In this document: one piece after another, positions 44,900 to 53,425 of the stretch
How the letters are laid out: the number at the start of each line of letters is the position of its first letter
Position numbering within the stretch: the first letter of the stretch is position 1
Assembly (NCBI GenBank): GCA_009937615.1
Contig: JAACFB010000006.1
Span: 1-64,000, forward strand
Length of the DNA: 64,000 nt
Direction: 5' to 3'
Source of the DNA: Gammaproteobacteria bacterium
GTDB lineage: Bacteria; Pseudomonadota; Gammaproteobacteria; Steroidobacterales; Woeseiaceae
Notes under the pieces: generated by a model
What the model was told of the DNA's origin: nothing
Database searches by the model: none
The model's input: only the letters and a program-made list of their open reading frames with translations
Program-made: the position numbers and the translations under genes

Positions 44900-46261
44900 T
44901 TATTGAATACGAACGCCCTGGCGCAAAAGCTCTTTTTGCACCCGGTCGAGATCGACCTTATCGAGGGGCGCGCCGGACTGCAGCGAAACCGCCGCTGCCA
45001 CGCCGGCGCCCTGGCCACTGACCGTGCAGCACATCATGTTGCGGACAGCAGCATGGGAATCCCTGTCCCCGCCGATGTTGCGCCCGGCGACGAGCAGGTT
45101 CTGGACCCTTTTCGGCAACAAGGCGCGGTAAGGAACCTGGAAATAACGGCCCGTCGTCGGCAAGATCAGGATGCCGTAGCCATCGATAAACTCGGGGAAA
45201 ATACCGATGGAGTCCTCGAAGCGACCCTGCTCCCGAACGTCAGTCGCCGTCATGTTGTAGTGGGCGTCGATTTTCCGGGTATCACGGATACCGATGGTCA
45301 TGCCGAAATTCCTGAGCTTTGAGCCCTCACAGCCGGGTGTGAACTTTCGTAATGCTTCGATCGCAAGCATGGCTTGCCTGCGCCCTTCGATTTCGTTTGC
45401 CGTGAGATCTTTGACGTCCGTGCCGTCGCATTCCGGAAGATGCACGAGGTTGAGATAGGTCAGGTCGCCCTGTTCCGAAATGGCGCCCCACGTTCCGCAA
45501 ATCGTACTCAGTCCTTCGGGAATCATCCCGGCCTTGATCGCACGCTCGAATGGCTTGCGCAGGAATGGTGAAAACATATTGTCTTCCTTGCCGCTGGTCT
45601 CGATCGTCCATTCACCGCCTTCCCAGTCCTTGTAGGTCTGTGGATCCTCCTTGACGTGCTCGATGAACCGGCGCTTATCGACGCCAGACATCGAAAACAT
45701 CACGGATGCCGCCATCATTTCTTCGCGCGGCGTTTTGTAACACGGTGCGCCGGCTCTTGCGGCGACGTCGGCATCCCCGGTCGCGTCGATCACGCGCCTG
45801 GCGAGAATCGCTTCACGCCCGGACTTGCTTTCGGTTATCACGCCCTTGATTTCGTTGCCCTCGACGATCGGTGCCACAACGAGCCGATGAAGCATCGGTG
45901 TGATACCAGCCTCCTGAACAAGAACGTCGGCGACATACTTGAATGCTTCTCCATCGAGCGCGTGGCTGTCGGATTGCGGTTCCGGGTTGGCCGCGCCCAT
46001 CAATTTCGCCCGCTCTTCGAATTCGATGCCGACACCCTCGGTGTCGACGGTCTTTTCGTGGCGGTACCAGGCAAAGCCCTCCACACCGACCGCCGTAATG
46101 TTGCCGCCGAAGCAGCCAAATCGTTCCAACAGAGTTGTCTTTGCGCCGGCCCGTGCCGCGCCCAGGGCGGCTGCCAGCCCGCCGGGCCCGCTGCCGACAA
46201 CAAGAACCTCGGTATCGTGAACGACGTCTACTTTGCGCGCCGGTTCGTTAATTTGCTTCAT
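44900..46261 (-). CDS. FAD-dependent oxidoreductase (FAD_oxidored family), unknown substrate
   Basis: A 453-residue flavoprotein with an N-terminal Rossmann motif (VLVVGSGPGGLAAALGAARAG near residue 19), GCFGGNITAVG just after, RRVIDATGDADVAARAG near 155 and a C-terminal NLLVAGRNIGGDRDSHAAVRNM FAD-closing motif. This is the FAD_oxidored (PF12831) pattern. It is the first gene of the minus-strand betaine run, 14 bp ahead of betB and divergent from betA. It may oxidise a betaine-related intermediate or supply electrons to the activator; neither can be shown from sequence. Confidence 0.85.
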   Translation of the reverse strand: MKQINEPARKVDVVHDTEVLVVGSGPGGLAAALGAARAGAKTTLLERFGCFGGNITAVGVEGFAWYRHEKTVDTEGVGIEFEERAKLMGAANPEPQSDSHALDGEAFKYVADVLVQEAGITPMLHRLVVAPIVEGNEIKGVITESKSGREAILARRVIDATGDADVAARAGAPCYKTPREEMMAASVMFSMSGVDKRRFIEHVKEDPQTYKDWEGGEWTIETSGKEDNMFSPFLRKPFERAIKAGMIPEGLSTICGTWGAISEQGDLTYLNLVHLPECDGTDVKDLTANEIEGRRQAMLAIEALRKFTPGCEGSKLRNFGMTIGIRDTRKIDAHYNMTATDVREQGRFEDSIGIFPEFIDGYGILILPTTGRYFQVPYRALLPKRVQNLLVAGRNIGGDRDSHAAVRNMMCCTVSGQGAGVAAAVSLQSGAPLDKVDLDRVQKELLRQGVRIQ

Positions 46262-46382
46262 GGGTACCTGTAAGCGAAAGCCAGTTCCGGGAAATCTGCA
46301 CTGCGTATTTCGAGTTAGTTTGCCAGTCGCTTCTCGAATGTGCGAAATTCAGCCACCTGCCCAATGTTATGCCGATCGTGCA

Positions 46383-48080
46383 ATGGAGTCGAAGACTGTG
46401 GCGAAAATAGACGGTGATGCCCTGAAAGCCGACTACGTGATTATCGGCGCCGGTTCCGCCGGCTGCGTCCTGGCCAACCGGCTCAGCGCAGATCCTGGCG
46501 TCTCCGTACTGCTGCTCGAGGCCGGCGGAAGGGATCCGTTCTGGGAGTGGCGAATACGCATGCCGGCAGCACTTGCCTATCCCATGAATGGCACGACCTA
46601 CAGCTGGAACTACCACACTGAACCCGAAGCGCATCTGGGTGGCCGGGTCCTGCATTGCCCGCGCGGCCGCGTGCTGGGAGGATCATCGTCGATCAATGGC
46701 ATGGTCTACATTCGCGGCCATGCGCTCGACTACGATCGCTGGGCACGCGAAGACGCAGCGCTAGCCAGTTGGGACTACCGCCACTGCCTTCCCTATTTCA
46801 AAAAGGCCGAGTGCCGGGAAGGCGGCGGTGACGACTACCATGGCGACTCCGGGCCGCTTGCCGTCACCCGGGGCCGCACCGACGGTCCGCTCTACTCGGC
46901 CTTCGTGGAGGCGGGACAGCAGGCCGGTTATCCGTTTACGAGTGACCTGAACGGCTACCAGCAGGAAGGTTTCGGGCCAATGGACCGCACCACCCGCAAC
47001 GGGGTTCGCGGTTCGACGTCGCTCAGCTATCTGCGACCCGCCGAAAAGCGCCCTAACCTGCGCGTGCTGACACGTGCGGTTGCGCGACGACTGCTGCGAA
47101 GTGGACGCCGGGTTCACGGCGTGGAAATCATGCACAAGGGTCGGTTGGCGACCGCAATGGCAAACCGTGAAGTCATTCTTTCGGGTGGACCGGTGAATTC
47201 GCCGACATTGCTCATGCACTCGGGCATCGGACCGGTCGACCACTTGCGCGAAGTCGGCATCAAGCCGGAACACGAACTCCCGGGTGTCGGGCAGAACCTG
47301 CAGGACCATATTGAAATTTATGTGCAGATGGAGTGCCTGCAACCGGTTTCGATTTATCGCTTCTACAATTTTTTCGGCAAAATGCGCGTTGGCGCGCAGT
47401 GGTTGTTTACGCGCAAAGGCATCGGGGCGACCAATCAATTCGAGGTGGGCGGCTTCATTCGAAGCCGGCCAGGCGTCGAACATCCCGACCTGCAATACCA
47501 CTTTTTTCCCATGGCCGTTCGCTACGATGGGAAGAGTCCCAACGACGCTCACGGCTTCCAGGCACATGTTGGCCCGATGCGCTCGCAAAGCAAAGGCTGG
47601 GTAAAATTGGCGTCAGCCGATCCCGACGCACCCCCGCGCATCCGGTTCAACTACCTCGCGAATCCCGAAGACCGTGTGGAATTCCGCAATGCATTGCGCC
47701 TAACGCGGGAGATATTTCAGCAAGATGCATTCGCTCCGTTCCGGGGACGCGAGCTGTCTCCCGGTACGGACATCAATAGCGATGCCGAAGTCGATGCGTT
47801 CGTCGCCAATTCCGTTGAATCTTCCTATCATCCGTGTGGAACCTGCAAAATGGGCAGTGACGACCTGTCGGTAGTGGATGATCAGTGCCGCGTGCACGGC
47901 CTTGACGGGTTGCGAGTCGTTGACTCGTCGACCATGCCGTCGATCGTCAGCGGCAACCTGAATGCGCCGACGATCATGATGGCCGAGAAGGCTGCCGATC
48001 TAATCATCGGCAATACGCCGCTGGAGCCAATCGATGTGCCGGTTTACCGGGCCGCTGACTACCAGGAAAAGCAGCGTTGA
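46383..48080 (+). CDS. betA: Choline dehydrogenase (GMC oxidoreductase)
   Basis: A 565-residue GMC flavoenzyme; choline to betaine aldehyde, usually membrane-associated and feeding the respiratory chain. Seen: YVIIGAGSAGCVLANRLS near residue 16, HCPRGRVLGGSSSINGMVYIRGH near 90-110, GPVNSPTLLMHSGIGP near 270, and the catalytic His segment SSYHPCGTCKMG near 480. ATG 46383 fits family starts; the open frame further upstream contains unrelated residues. Divergent from the FAD oxidoreductase/betB run over a 121-bp shared region, which holds a loose inverted repeat, TTCGAG at 46309-46314 and CTCGAA at 46333-46338. Confidence 0.92.
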   Translation: MESKTVAKIDGDALKADYVIIGAGSAGCVLANRLSADPGVSVLLLEAGGRDPFWEWRIRMPAALAYPMNGTTYSWNYHTEPEAHLGGRVLHCPRGRVLGGSSSINGMVYIRGHALDYDRWAREDAALASWDYRHCLPYFKKAECREGGGDDYHGDSGPLAVTRGRTDGPLYSAFVEAGQQAGYPFTSDLNGYQQEGFGPMDRTTRNGVRGSTSLSYLRPAEKRPNLRVLTRAVARRLLRSGRRVHGVEIMHKGRLATAMANREVILSGGPVNSPTLLMHSGIGPVDHLREVGIKPEHELPGVGQNLQDHIEIYVQMECLQPVSIYRFYNFFGKMRVGAQWLFTRKGIGATNQFEVGGFIRSRPGVEHPDLQYHFFPMAVRYDGKSPNDAHGFQAHVGPMRSQSKGWVKLASADPDAPPRIRFNYLANPEDRVEFRNALRLTREIFQQDAFAPFRGRELSPGTDINSDAEVDAFVANSVESSYHPCGTCKMGSDDLSVVDDQCRVHGLDGLRVVDSSTMPSIVSGNLNAPTIMMAEKAADLIIGNTPLEPIDVPVYRAADYQEKQR

Positions 48081-48223
48081 GAACAACAGGAATTGCGCCG
48101 TGGCCCGGCGTGAAGCTTGTAAACTGTGCGCGTGAATCGGCGCTTTAGCCACACAGATCCCGGAACGCGCATTGCGCACCGCGACTTTTTCTTTCGCCAG
48201 GCATCAATGTCAGTCTCCTGCAC

Positions 48224-49195
48224 ATGAACGATCTTCCAGTCATCGACATATCACCGCTGATGCGAGCAGACGAGCAGGCGAAAAAGGCAACGGTCCTGGA
48301 GATCGCTGACGCCTGCCGCAACGTCGGGTTCATGCTCGTTCGCCATCACGGGATCCCCGCTTCGATCATTGCCAGGCTCCGACATGCCGTAATCGACTTC
48401 TTTGCTCGTCCGCTTGAAGACAAAGTGGCCTGGTCCGTTACGAAAGACAACTATCGAGGATATATTCCGCTGGGTTTTTTCACGCCGAATGCCGCAGGCG
48501 TCGCGCCGGACCGATACGAAGGCTACAAGCTGCACCGCGAGACGAGCGAATCGGATCCGATTTGCAGCGAGTGCCTGCTTTACGGGCCCAACAAGTGGCC
48601 CGATAAACCAGACGACCTGCAGTATGCCGTACTGGACTACTGGCGGCACTGCGATCGTGTCGCCGGCACGCTCATTGGCGCATTGGCTGATGCAATGGGT
48701 GTCGATCCGGCCGATTTTCTACGGGCCTTCGACAAGCCCTTAACCAATATGACGCTACTGCACTACCCGTCCAGCGTTGCCGGTGATACCGAGTACGGCA
48801 TTCACCCGCATAAGGACACGGACGCCCTGACGATACTGGCTCCCGACCCGGTCGGCGGCCTGCAGGTAAGACCACTTGGGCAAGATCGATGGCTGCCGGC
48901 GGATGCGCCGAACGACGCGCTTGTCGTCAACATTGGCGATCTTATGGAAGTCTGGTCCGGCGGCTATTTCATGTCGACGCCTCACAGGGTCATAAATGCC
49001 ACGGGCAAGGAGCGCTACAGTTTTCCGTACTTCGCGGTGCCGCGCTACGACGTGCTCGTCACCCCGCTCCGAACAGCTCAGCCAGGATTCGTCCACCGCG
49101 AGATTCATGTCGGCGACGTATCGCGCGACATCTGGCACAGCAACTGGCCAGATGCCGCGCCAATCGATGAACGGTACGATCCCGCAACGCCATAG
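48224..49195 (+). CDS. 2-oxoglutarate/Fe(II)-dependent oxygenase (isopenicillin N synthase family)
   Basis: A 323-residue jelly-roll oxygenase. The N-terminal DIOX_N segment LPVIDISPLM and the C-terminal iron triad H196-x-D198 (HPHKDTDAL) and H254 (STPHRV), with R264 (ERYSFPYF) for 2-oxoglutarate, are all present, so it should be active. Substrate is unknown. It follows betA by 143 bp on the same strand and precedes an MFS gene by 69 bp. A hydroxylase acting on a quaternary amine or a linked metabolite is possible. It is not the gamma-butyrobetaine hydroxylase fold type. Confidence 0.85.
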   Translation: MNDLPVIDISPLMRADEQAKKATVLEIADACRNVGFMLVRHHGIPASIIARLRHAVIDFFARPLEDKVAWSVTKDNYRGYIPLGFFTPNAAGVAPDRYEGYKLHRETSESDPICSECLLYGPNKWPDKPDDLQYAVLDYWRHCDRVAGTLIGALADAMGVDPADFLRAFDKPLTNMTLLHYPSSVAGDTEYGIHPHKDTDALTILAPDPVGGLQVRPLGQDRWLPADAPNDALVVNIGDLMEVWSGGYFMSTPHRVINATGKERYSFPYFAVPRYDVLVTPLRTAQPGFVHREIHVGDVSRDIWHSNWPDAAPIDERYDPATP

Positions 49196-49264
49196 CTGGC
49201 GGTCGGTGTCGTGCTGAGTCCGGCGCGTGTACACTGACGCACATCCTACGACGGCAAATCTGAT

Positions 49265-50560
49265 ATGAGCGCGGCCGCCAGCCCCCAAAACCCTACAACC
49301 CTGCAACGCTACGTACAGCTCGCCGTGATCATCGGCGGAGCCGGGCCCATCTATCCGCTCATCTACCTCCGGCAGAATTTCGAGGTGACGATTCTCGAAT
49401 CGTTCGGCATGACAACCGGGCAGCTGCTCGAGAGTTACGAAATGCTAGGCTGGATGTTCGTGCTGACGTATCTGCCCAGCGGATGGCTCGCCGACCGCGT
49501 GCCGCCGCGATTCCTGATGTCTTTCTCGCTGGTAGCTACTGCCCTGCTGGGTATCTGGTTCTCGACGATGCCGGAATATCCGGCCGTGCGAACGATATTT
49601 ATCGGCTGGGGAATTACCACCGGGCTCACGTTCTGGTCCGCACTGATCAAGGCGGTTGCAGTTATCGGCAAGCCCGAAGAACAGGGGCGGTTTTTCGGCA
49701 TTCTCGACGGTGGCCGCGGCCTGTTCGAAGCCATACTTGCAACGATCGCCGTTGCACTGTTCGCATACTGGCTGGGCGGATTGAACCAGGAGCCGGCGGA
49801 AGCGTTGCGCAAGGTCATATGGTTTTACGTGCTGTTCATGTTCGTGATGGCGCCGGTCGTACTGATTTTCGTCAAAGACAATCGGCCCGCTAACGGCGCA
49901 CTGCAAGCCTCCGCCAATCGACATTCGACGCTGCTGCAAGACCTCCGTACCATCATGACACGCGAAGAAATCTGGCTCTCGGCAATCTGTATTCTCACCG
50001 GCTACCAGTTGTTCTGGGCAACGTACTCGTTCTCGGCCTACATGCAGACATATTACGGTCTGACCGCAGTCGCCGTAGCGTCGATCACGGTGGCTAAGTT
50101 ATGGATGCGGCCGATCGGGGCGGCAGCCGCCGGGTTCGCCGGCGACTTCCTTGACCGCGAAAGCGTCCTTGGCATCCTGTTGCTATTGTCGGCCGTTTCG
50201 CTGGCCAGCCTGATCGTTTTGCCAGCCAACGCCGGCGTGGCCATTCTGCTCGGCATGGTCTTGCTGATCGGGATCCTGACCTACGGGGTACGCGGAATTT
50301 TCTGGTCAACTCTCGAGAGCTGCGACATTTCAGACAGGATAAAAGGCCTCGCGATCGGGGTCATCTCGCTACTCGGTTATTCGCCGGACATATACCTGCC
50401 GCTCATCAATGCCAAATTGCTCGAACGCTTCCCGGGCAAACTCGGCTACAGCATTTATTTTGCAGGCATTGCGCTGTGCGGCGTACTCGGTGCCCTGGCG
50501 GCCTGGCGCCTCAAACGAATCATATTCAGGCGCGAGCGTCAGGCTCTGCCAGACGTATGA
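49265..50560 (+). CDS. MFS transporter
   Basis: A 431-residue permease with about 12 TM helices: GGAGPIYPLIYLRQNF near residue 25, LPSGWLADRVPPRFLM after TM2, and FAGDFLDRESVLGI in the second half. No close named family is recognised; parts resemble sugar-phosphate or aromatic-acid-type MFS members. It follows the 2OG oxygenase gene on the same strand and may transport its substrate or product. Its last 35 nt overlap the convergent CoA ligase gene. Confidence 0.83.
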   Translation: MSAAASPQNPTTLQRYVQLAVIIGGAGPIYPLIYLRQNFEVTILESFGMTTGQLLESYEMLGWMFVLTYLPSGWLADRVPPRFLMSFSLVATALLGIWFSTMPEYPAVRTIFIGWGITTGLTFWSALIKAVAVIGKPEEQGRFFGILDGGRGLFEAILATIAVALFAYWLGGLNQEPAEALRKVIWFYVLFMFVMAPVVLIFVKDNRPANGALQASANRHSTLLQDLRTIMTREEIWLSAICILTGYQLFWATYSFSAYMQTYYGLTAVAVASITVAKLWMRPIGAAAAGFAGDFLDRESVLGILLLLSAVSLASLIVLPANAGVAILLGMVLLIGILTYGVRGIFWSTLESCDISDRIKGLAIGVISLLGYSPDIYLPLINAKLLERFPGKLGYSIYFAGIALCGVLGALAAWRLKRIIFRRERQALPDV

Positions 50561-52592
50561 AAGCATCTGCAGCGACCGCGCCGTGGGCCAAAACAATCAG
50601 CGGATTGACGTCCATCTCGTAAAGACGATCTGAATTGCTGATCGCGAAGCCTGCGATTGCTTCGATGGCGTCGAGTGCCGCTTCGATGTCACCGGCCGGA
50701 CCGCCGCGATAAGCATCGATCAGCGCGCCGGCTTTCAGGGACGCTATCGCACCCCTCAAGGTATCGCGCCGCACCGGTAACAACAGCGAGACCGTGTCAT
50801 CCAGCAGCTCGACGAGCGTGCCGCCCGTTCCGAGCAATAGTGTCAATCCGAACGTCGGGTCGCCGCTAACGCCGACGATCAATTCGGCGACGGCGGGTCC
50901 GACCATCTCCTCCACGAGGAAGCGATCGAAATCGACCGCCATTCGTTCAGCCGCCGCCTTCAGGTCGTCTTCGTTATTCAGACCTATCGCAACAGCGCCG
51001 GCCTCACTCTTATGCGCCAGCTCGCTCGATACGGCCTTGAGGACAACGGGGTAACCGATTTCGCCCGCAGCGGCTACGATATCCCCGGCACCGCAGGTCT
51101 TGCCCTTCGGCACCGCAACGCCGGCTCGGGCAAGCAGCTCTTTGCTGTCCCACTCATTCAGCATCACTCCATCACCAGCGGCAGGTTGCGCGCTCATGAC
51201 GACATCGATGTTTTCGGCGTCTCTTTGTGCCGCGCCGACCATGGCAGCGGCACGAATCGCATACAGACAATCCTCGATACCCTGCATCGGGGCGATACCT
51301 GCAGCTTTCAGCCGCTTGCGAACCGCTGCCGACATCGTTTCAGGCAGCGACGATACGACGACGGCGCGTTGACCGGTGGCCGACACGGCGGCCAGCAAGG
51401 CGTGCTCAGCCGTTTGCCAGTTCATATCGTCGTTGTCGTCTCCTGGAGGATAGTCGAGTACCAGCATTGAACAGGCGTACTCATTGCGCAGCACGTCGCT
51501 GAAACATGCGCTCATTTTGTCGAGGTTGCCCCAGATGTAGAGGTGGTAGTCGAGAGGATTCGCCACGCTTACGTTGGGGCCAAGCAAGTCCTTGAGCTTT
51601 ACAGCCAGCTCTTTCTTGAACGCCGGCGTTTCCAGCCCCAGCGCTTCTGCATTATCGGCGACGATCGACGCGTCGCCGCCGGAACAGCTCATCGAACCAA
51701 TTGTCGCGGCCGGAAGCGGTCCCACTTGAGACAGAAATTTCATGGTTTCAAGAAATTGCGAAACCGTGTCGCAGCGCGCAATACCGAGGCGCGCAAACAG
51801 CGCGGAATAGAGCTTGTCGGATCCCGCGAGCGAACCCGTGTGACTCATCGTAATTTCAGCGCCGCGCGACGACCGGCCGGCCTTGAGCGCGACAATCGGG
51901 ACGCGTTTCTGCAGCGCCAAAAGCGCTGCCTTTGAAAATTCGGCAATGTTGTCCAGACCCTCGACATGCAGTCCGATCGCGGTGACGCGTGGATCCTCGA
52001 GCAGTGTCTCGATGTAGTCATGCATGCCCAGCGCGCTGTTGTTGCCGACCGAGATGACGTACGAGTAATCGAGCCCCCGCTGTTGCATGGTCAGGTTGAT
52101 GGCAATGTTGCCGCTTTGCGAAATCAAGGCGACACCCTGTTCGCAGCGCCGGCCGCCATACTGATCCGGCCACAGGGCAACGCCATCGAGATAGTTCAGG
52201 TAACCATGGCAGTTAGGCCCGATAATGGCCATGTCGCCTGCAGCCTCGCGCAGCTGCTGCTGCAGTCCGGCCCCCAGGGAACCCGTTTCGGCAAAACCCG
52301 CCGCGAAACAGACCGCACCGGGCGCTCCGCGCGCAGCGAGGTCACGGATGATGTCGAGCGTCGCGCCGGGAGGCGCGGCCACAAAACTCGCATCCGGCAC
52401 CGATGGCAGATCGGCGACGCTCGCGGCGCAGGGAATGCCTTCGAGCTGCGGGCGGCGCGGATTCACTGCCAGGATCTCTCCGTCGAAACCGGCTTTCCGG
52501 CACTGCCGGATTACCTCGGCTGCGCTGTCGCCACCGATGACGGCAATCGTTTTCGGCCTCAACAGGCGCATTAGCGCCTCTTTCTTGCTCAT
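50526..52592 (-). CDS. NDP-forming acyl-CoA synthetase (acetate--CoA ligase family)
   Basis: A 688-residue CoA ligase. Domains: CoA-binding (about 8-100), Succinyl-CoA-ligase-like flavodoxin folds (about 150-460) with the phospho-His motif SHTGSLAGSD near 255, and a C-terminal ATP-grasp (about 480-685; KGKTCGAGDIV, GYPVVLKAVSSELAHKSEAGAVAIGL). It makes an acyl-CoA from an acid, ATP and CoA. Position in the carnitine operon, 20 bp after the CaiD-like gene, suggests activation of gamma-butyrobetaine, crotonobetaine or carnitine, replacing the AMP-forming CaiC or the transferase CaiB. Confidence 0.88.
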   Translation of the reverse strand: MSKKEALMRLLRPKTIAVIGGDSAAEVIRQCRKAGFDGEILAVNPRRPQLEGIPCAASVADLPSVPDASFVAAPPGATLDIIRDLAARGAPGAVCFAAGFAETGSLGAGLQQQLREAAGDMAIIGPNCHGYLNYLDGVALWPDQYGGRRCEQGVALISQSGNIAINLTMQQRGLDYSYVISVGNNSALGMHDYIETLLEDPRVTAIGLHVEGLDNIAEFSKAALLALQKRVPIVALKAGRSSRGAEITMSHTGSLAGSDKLYSALFARLGIARCDTVSQFLETMKFLSQVGPLPAATIGSMSCSGGDASIVADNAEALGLETPAFKKELAVKLKDLLGPNVSVANPLDYHLYIWGNLDKMSACFSDVLRNEYACSMLVLDYPPGDDNDDMNWQTAEHALLAAVSATGQRAVVVSSLPETMSAAVRKRLKAAGIAPMQGIEDCLYAIRAAAMVGAAQRDAENIDVVMSAQPAAGDGVMLNEWDSKELLARAGVAVPKGKTCGAGDIVAAAGEIGYPVVLKAVSSELAHKSEAGAVAIGLNNEDDLKAAAERMAVDFDRFLVEEMVGPAVAELIVGVSGDPTFGLTLLLGTGGTLVELLDDTVSLLLPVRRDTLRGAIASLKAGALIDAYRGGPAGDIEAALDAIEAIAGFAISNSDRLYEMDVNPLIVLAHGAVAADAFIRLAEPDARA

Positions 52593-52612
52593 TTGCGGTC
52601 GCTCGCGTCCGG

Positions 52613-53398
52613 CTACCGACCTTTCCAGACCGGGTCGCGCTTCTCGGCAAATGCTCGCGCGCCTTCGAGCTGATCCTCGCTCGTGTACAGCGCCTTGACC
52701 GTGTCGAATTCACTCTTGATTATCTTGCGGAGCGCATCATGGAACTTCATGTTCTCGGCCTCGCGCACGACTTCCTTGATCGCGGCATAGACGAGTGGCG
52801 GTCCCGACTCGATCAGGCGCGCGATCTCCCAGGCGCGGTCCATCAGCTGGTCAGCTGGAACGATTTCGTTGACGAAGCCCCAGCGATGCGCCTCCGCGGC
52901 ATCGAGCCAGCGGCCGGTCAACAGCATCTCCATCGCAATGTGGTACGGAATCCGCTTCGGTAATTTAATCGACGCCGCGTCAGCGACGGTGCCCGAACGA
53001 ATCTCGGGCAGGGCGAATGTCGCGTGCTCGGCGGCGATGATAATGTCGGTACACAGCGCAATTTCGAGCCCGCCGCCGCAGCAAATTCCGTTGACGGCGC
53101 AGATGACAGGCTTGTTGAAATTTTCGAGTTCCTGCATGCCACCGAACCCGCCGATCCCATAGTCGCCGTCAACCGCCTCGCCTGTGGCCGCTGCCTTGAG
53201 ATCCCAGCCCGCAGAGAAGAACTTTTCGCCGCCGCCGCTGATGACAGCAACGCGAAGTTTCGGGTCATCCCTGAAGCCGGTAAAAATTTCTCCCATCGCC
53301 GTACTGGTTGCGCGATCAATGGCATTAGCCTTTGGCCGGTCAACGATGACCTCGAGAATGCCGCCTTCGACGCGGGTCTTTACCTGTTCTTTGCTCAT
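52613..53398 (-). CDS. caiD: Carnitinyl-CoA dehydratase (CaiD-like enoyl-CoA hydratase)
   Basis: A 261-residue crotonase-fold enzyme. It matches E. coli CaiD, as I recall it, over much of its length: RPKANAIDRATS, GEKFFSAGWDLKAAA, ANKPVI-type VICAVNG, and the C-terminus AFAEKRDPVWKGR. CaiD interconverts crotonobetainyl-CoA and carnitinyl-CoA. The oxyanion-hole glycines in FSAGWD and GGGLEIAL are kept. Between the acyl-CoA dehydrogenase and CoA ligase genes, it fits a gamma-butyrobetaine to carnitine route. Confidence 0.88.
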   Translation of the reverse strand: MSKEQVKTRVEGGILEVIVDRPKANAIDRATSTAMGEIFTGFRDDPKLRVAVISGGGEKFFSAGWDLKAAATGEAVDGDYGIGGFGGMQELENFNKPVICAVNGICCGGGLEIALCTDIIIAAEHATFALPEIRSGTVADAASIKLPKRIPYHIAMEMLLTGRWLDAAEAHRWGFVNEIVPADQLMDRAWEIARLIESGPPLVYAAIKEVVREAENMKFHDALRKIIKSEFDTVKALYTSEDQLEGARAFAEKRDPVWKGR

Positions 53399-53425
53399 GA
53401 TGCTCCGCCGTTCCAGATTGTTTAA

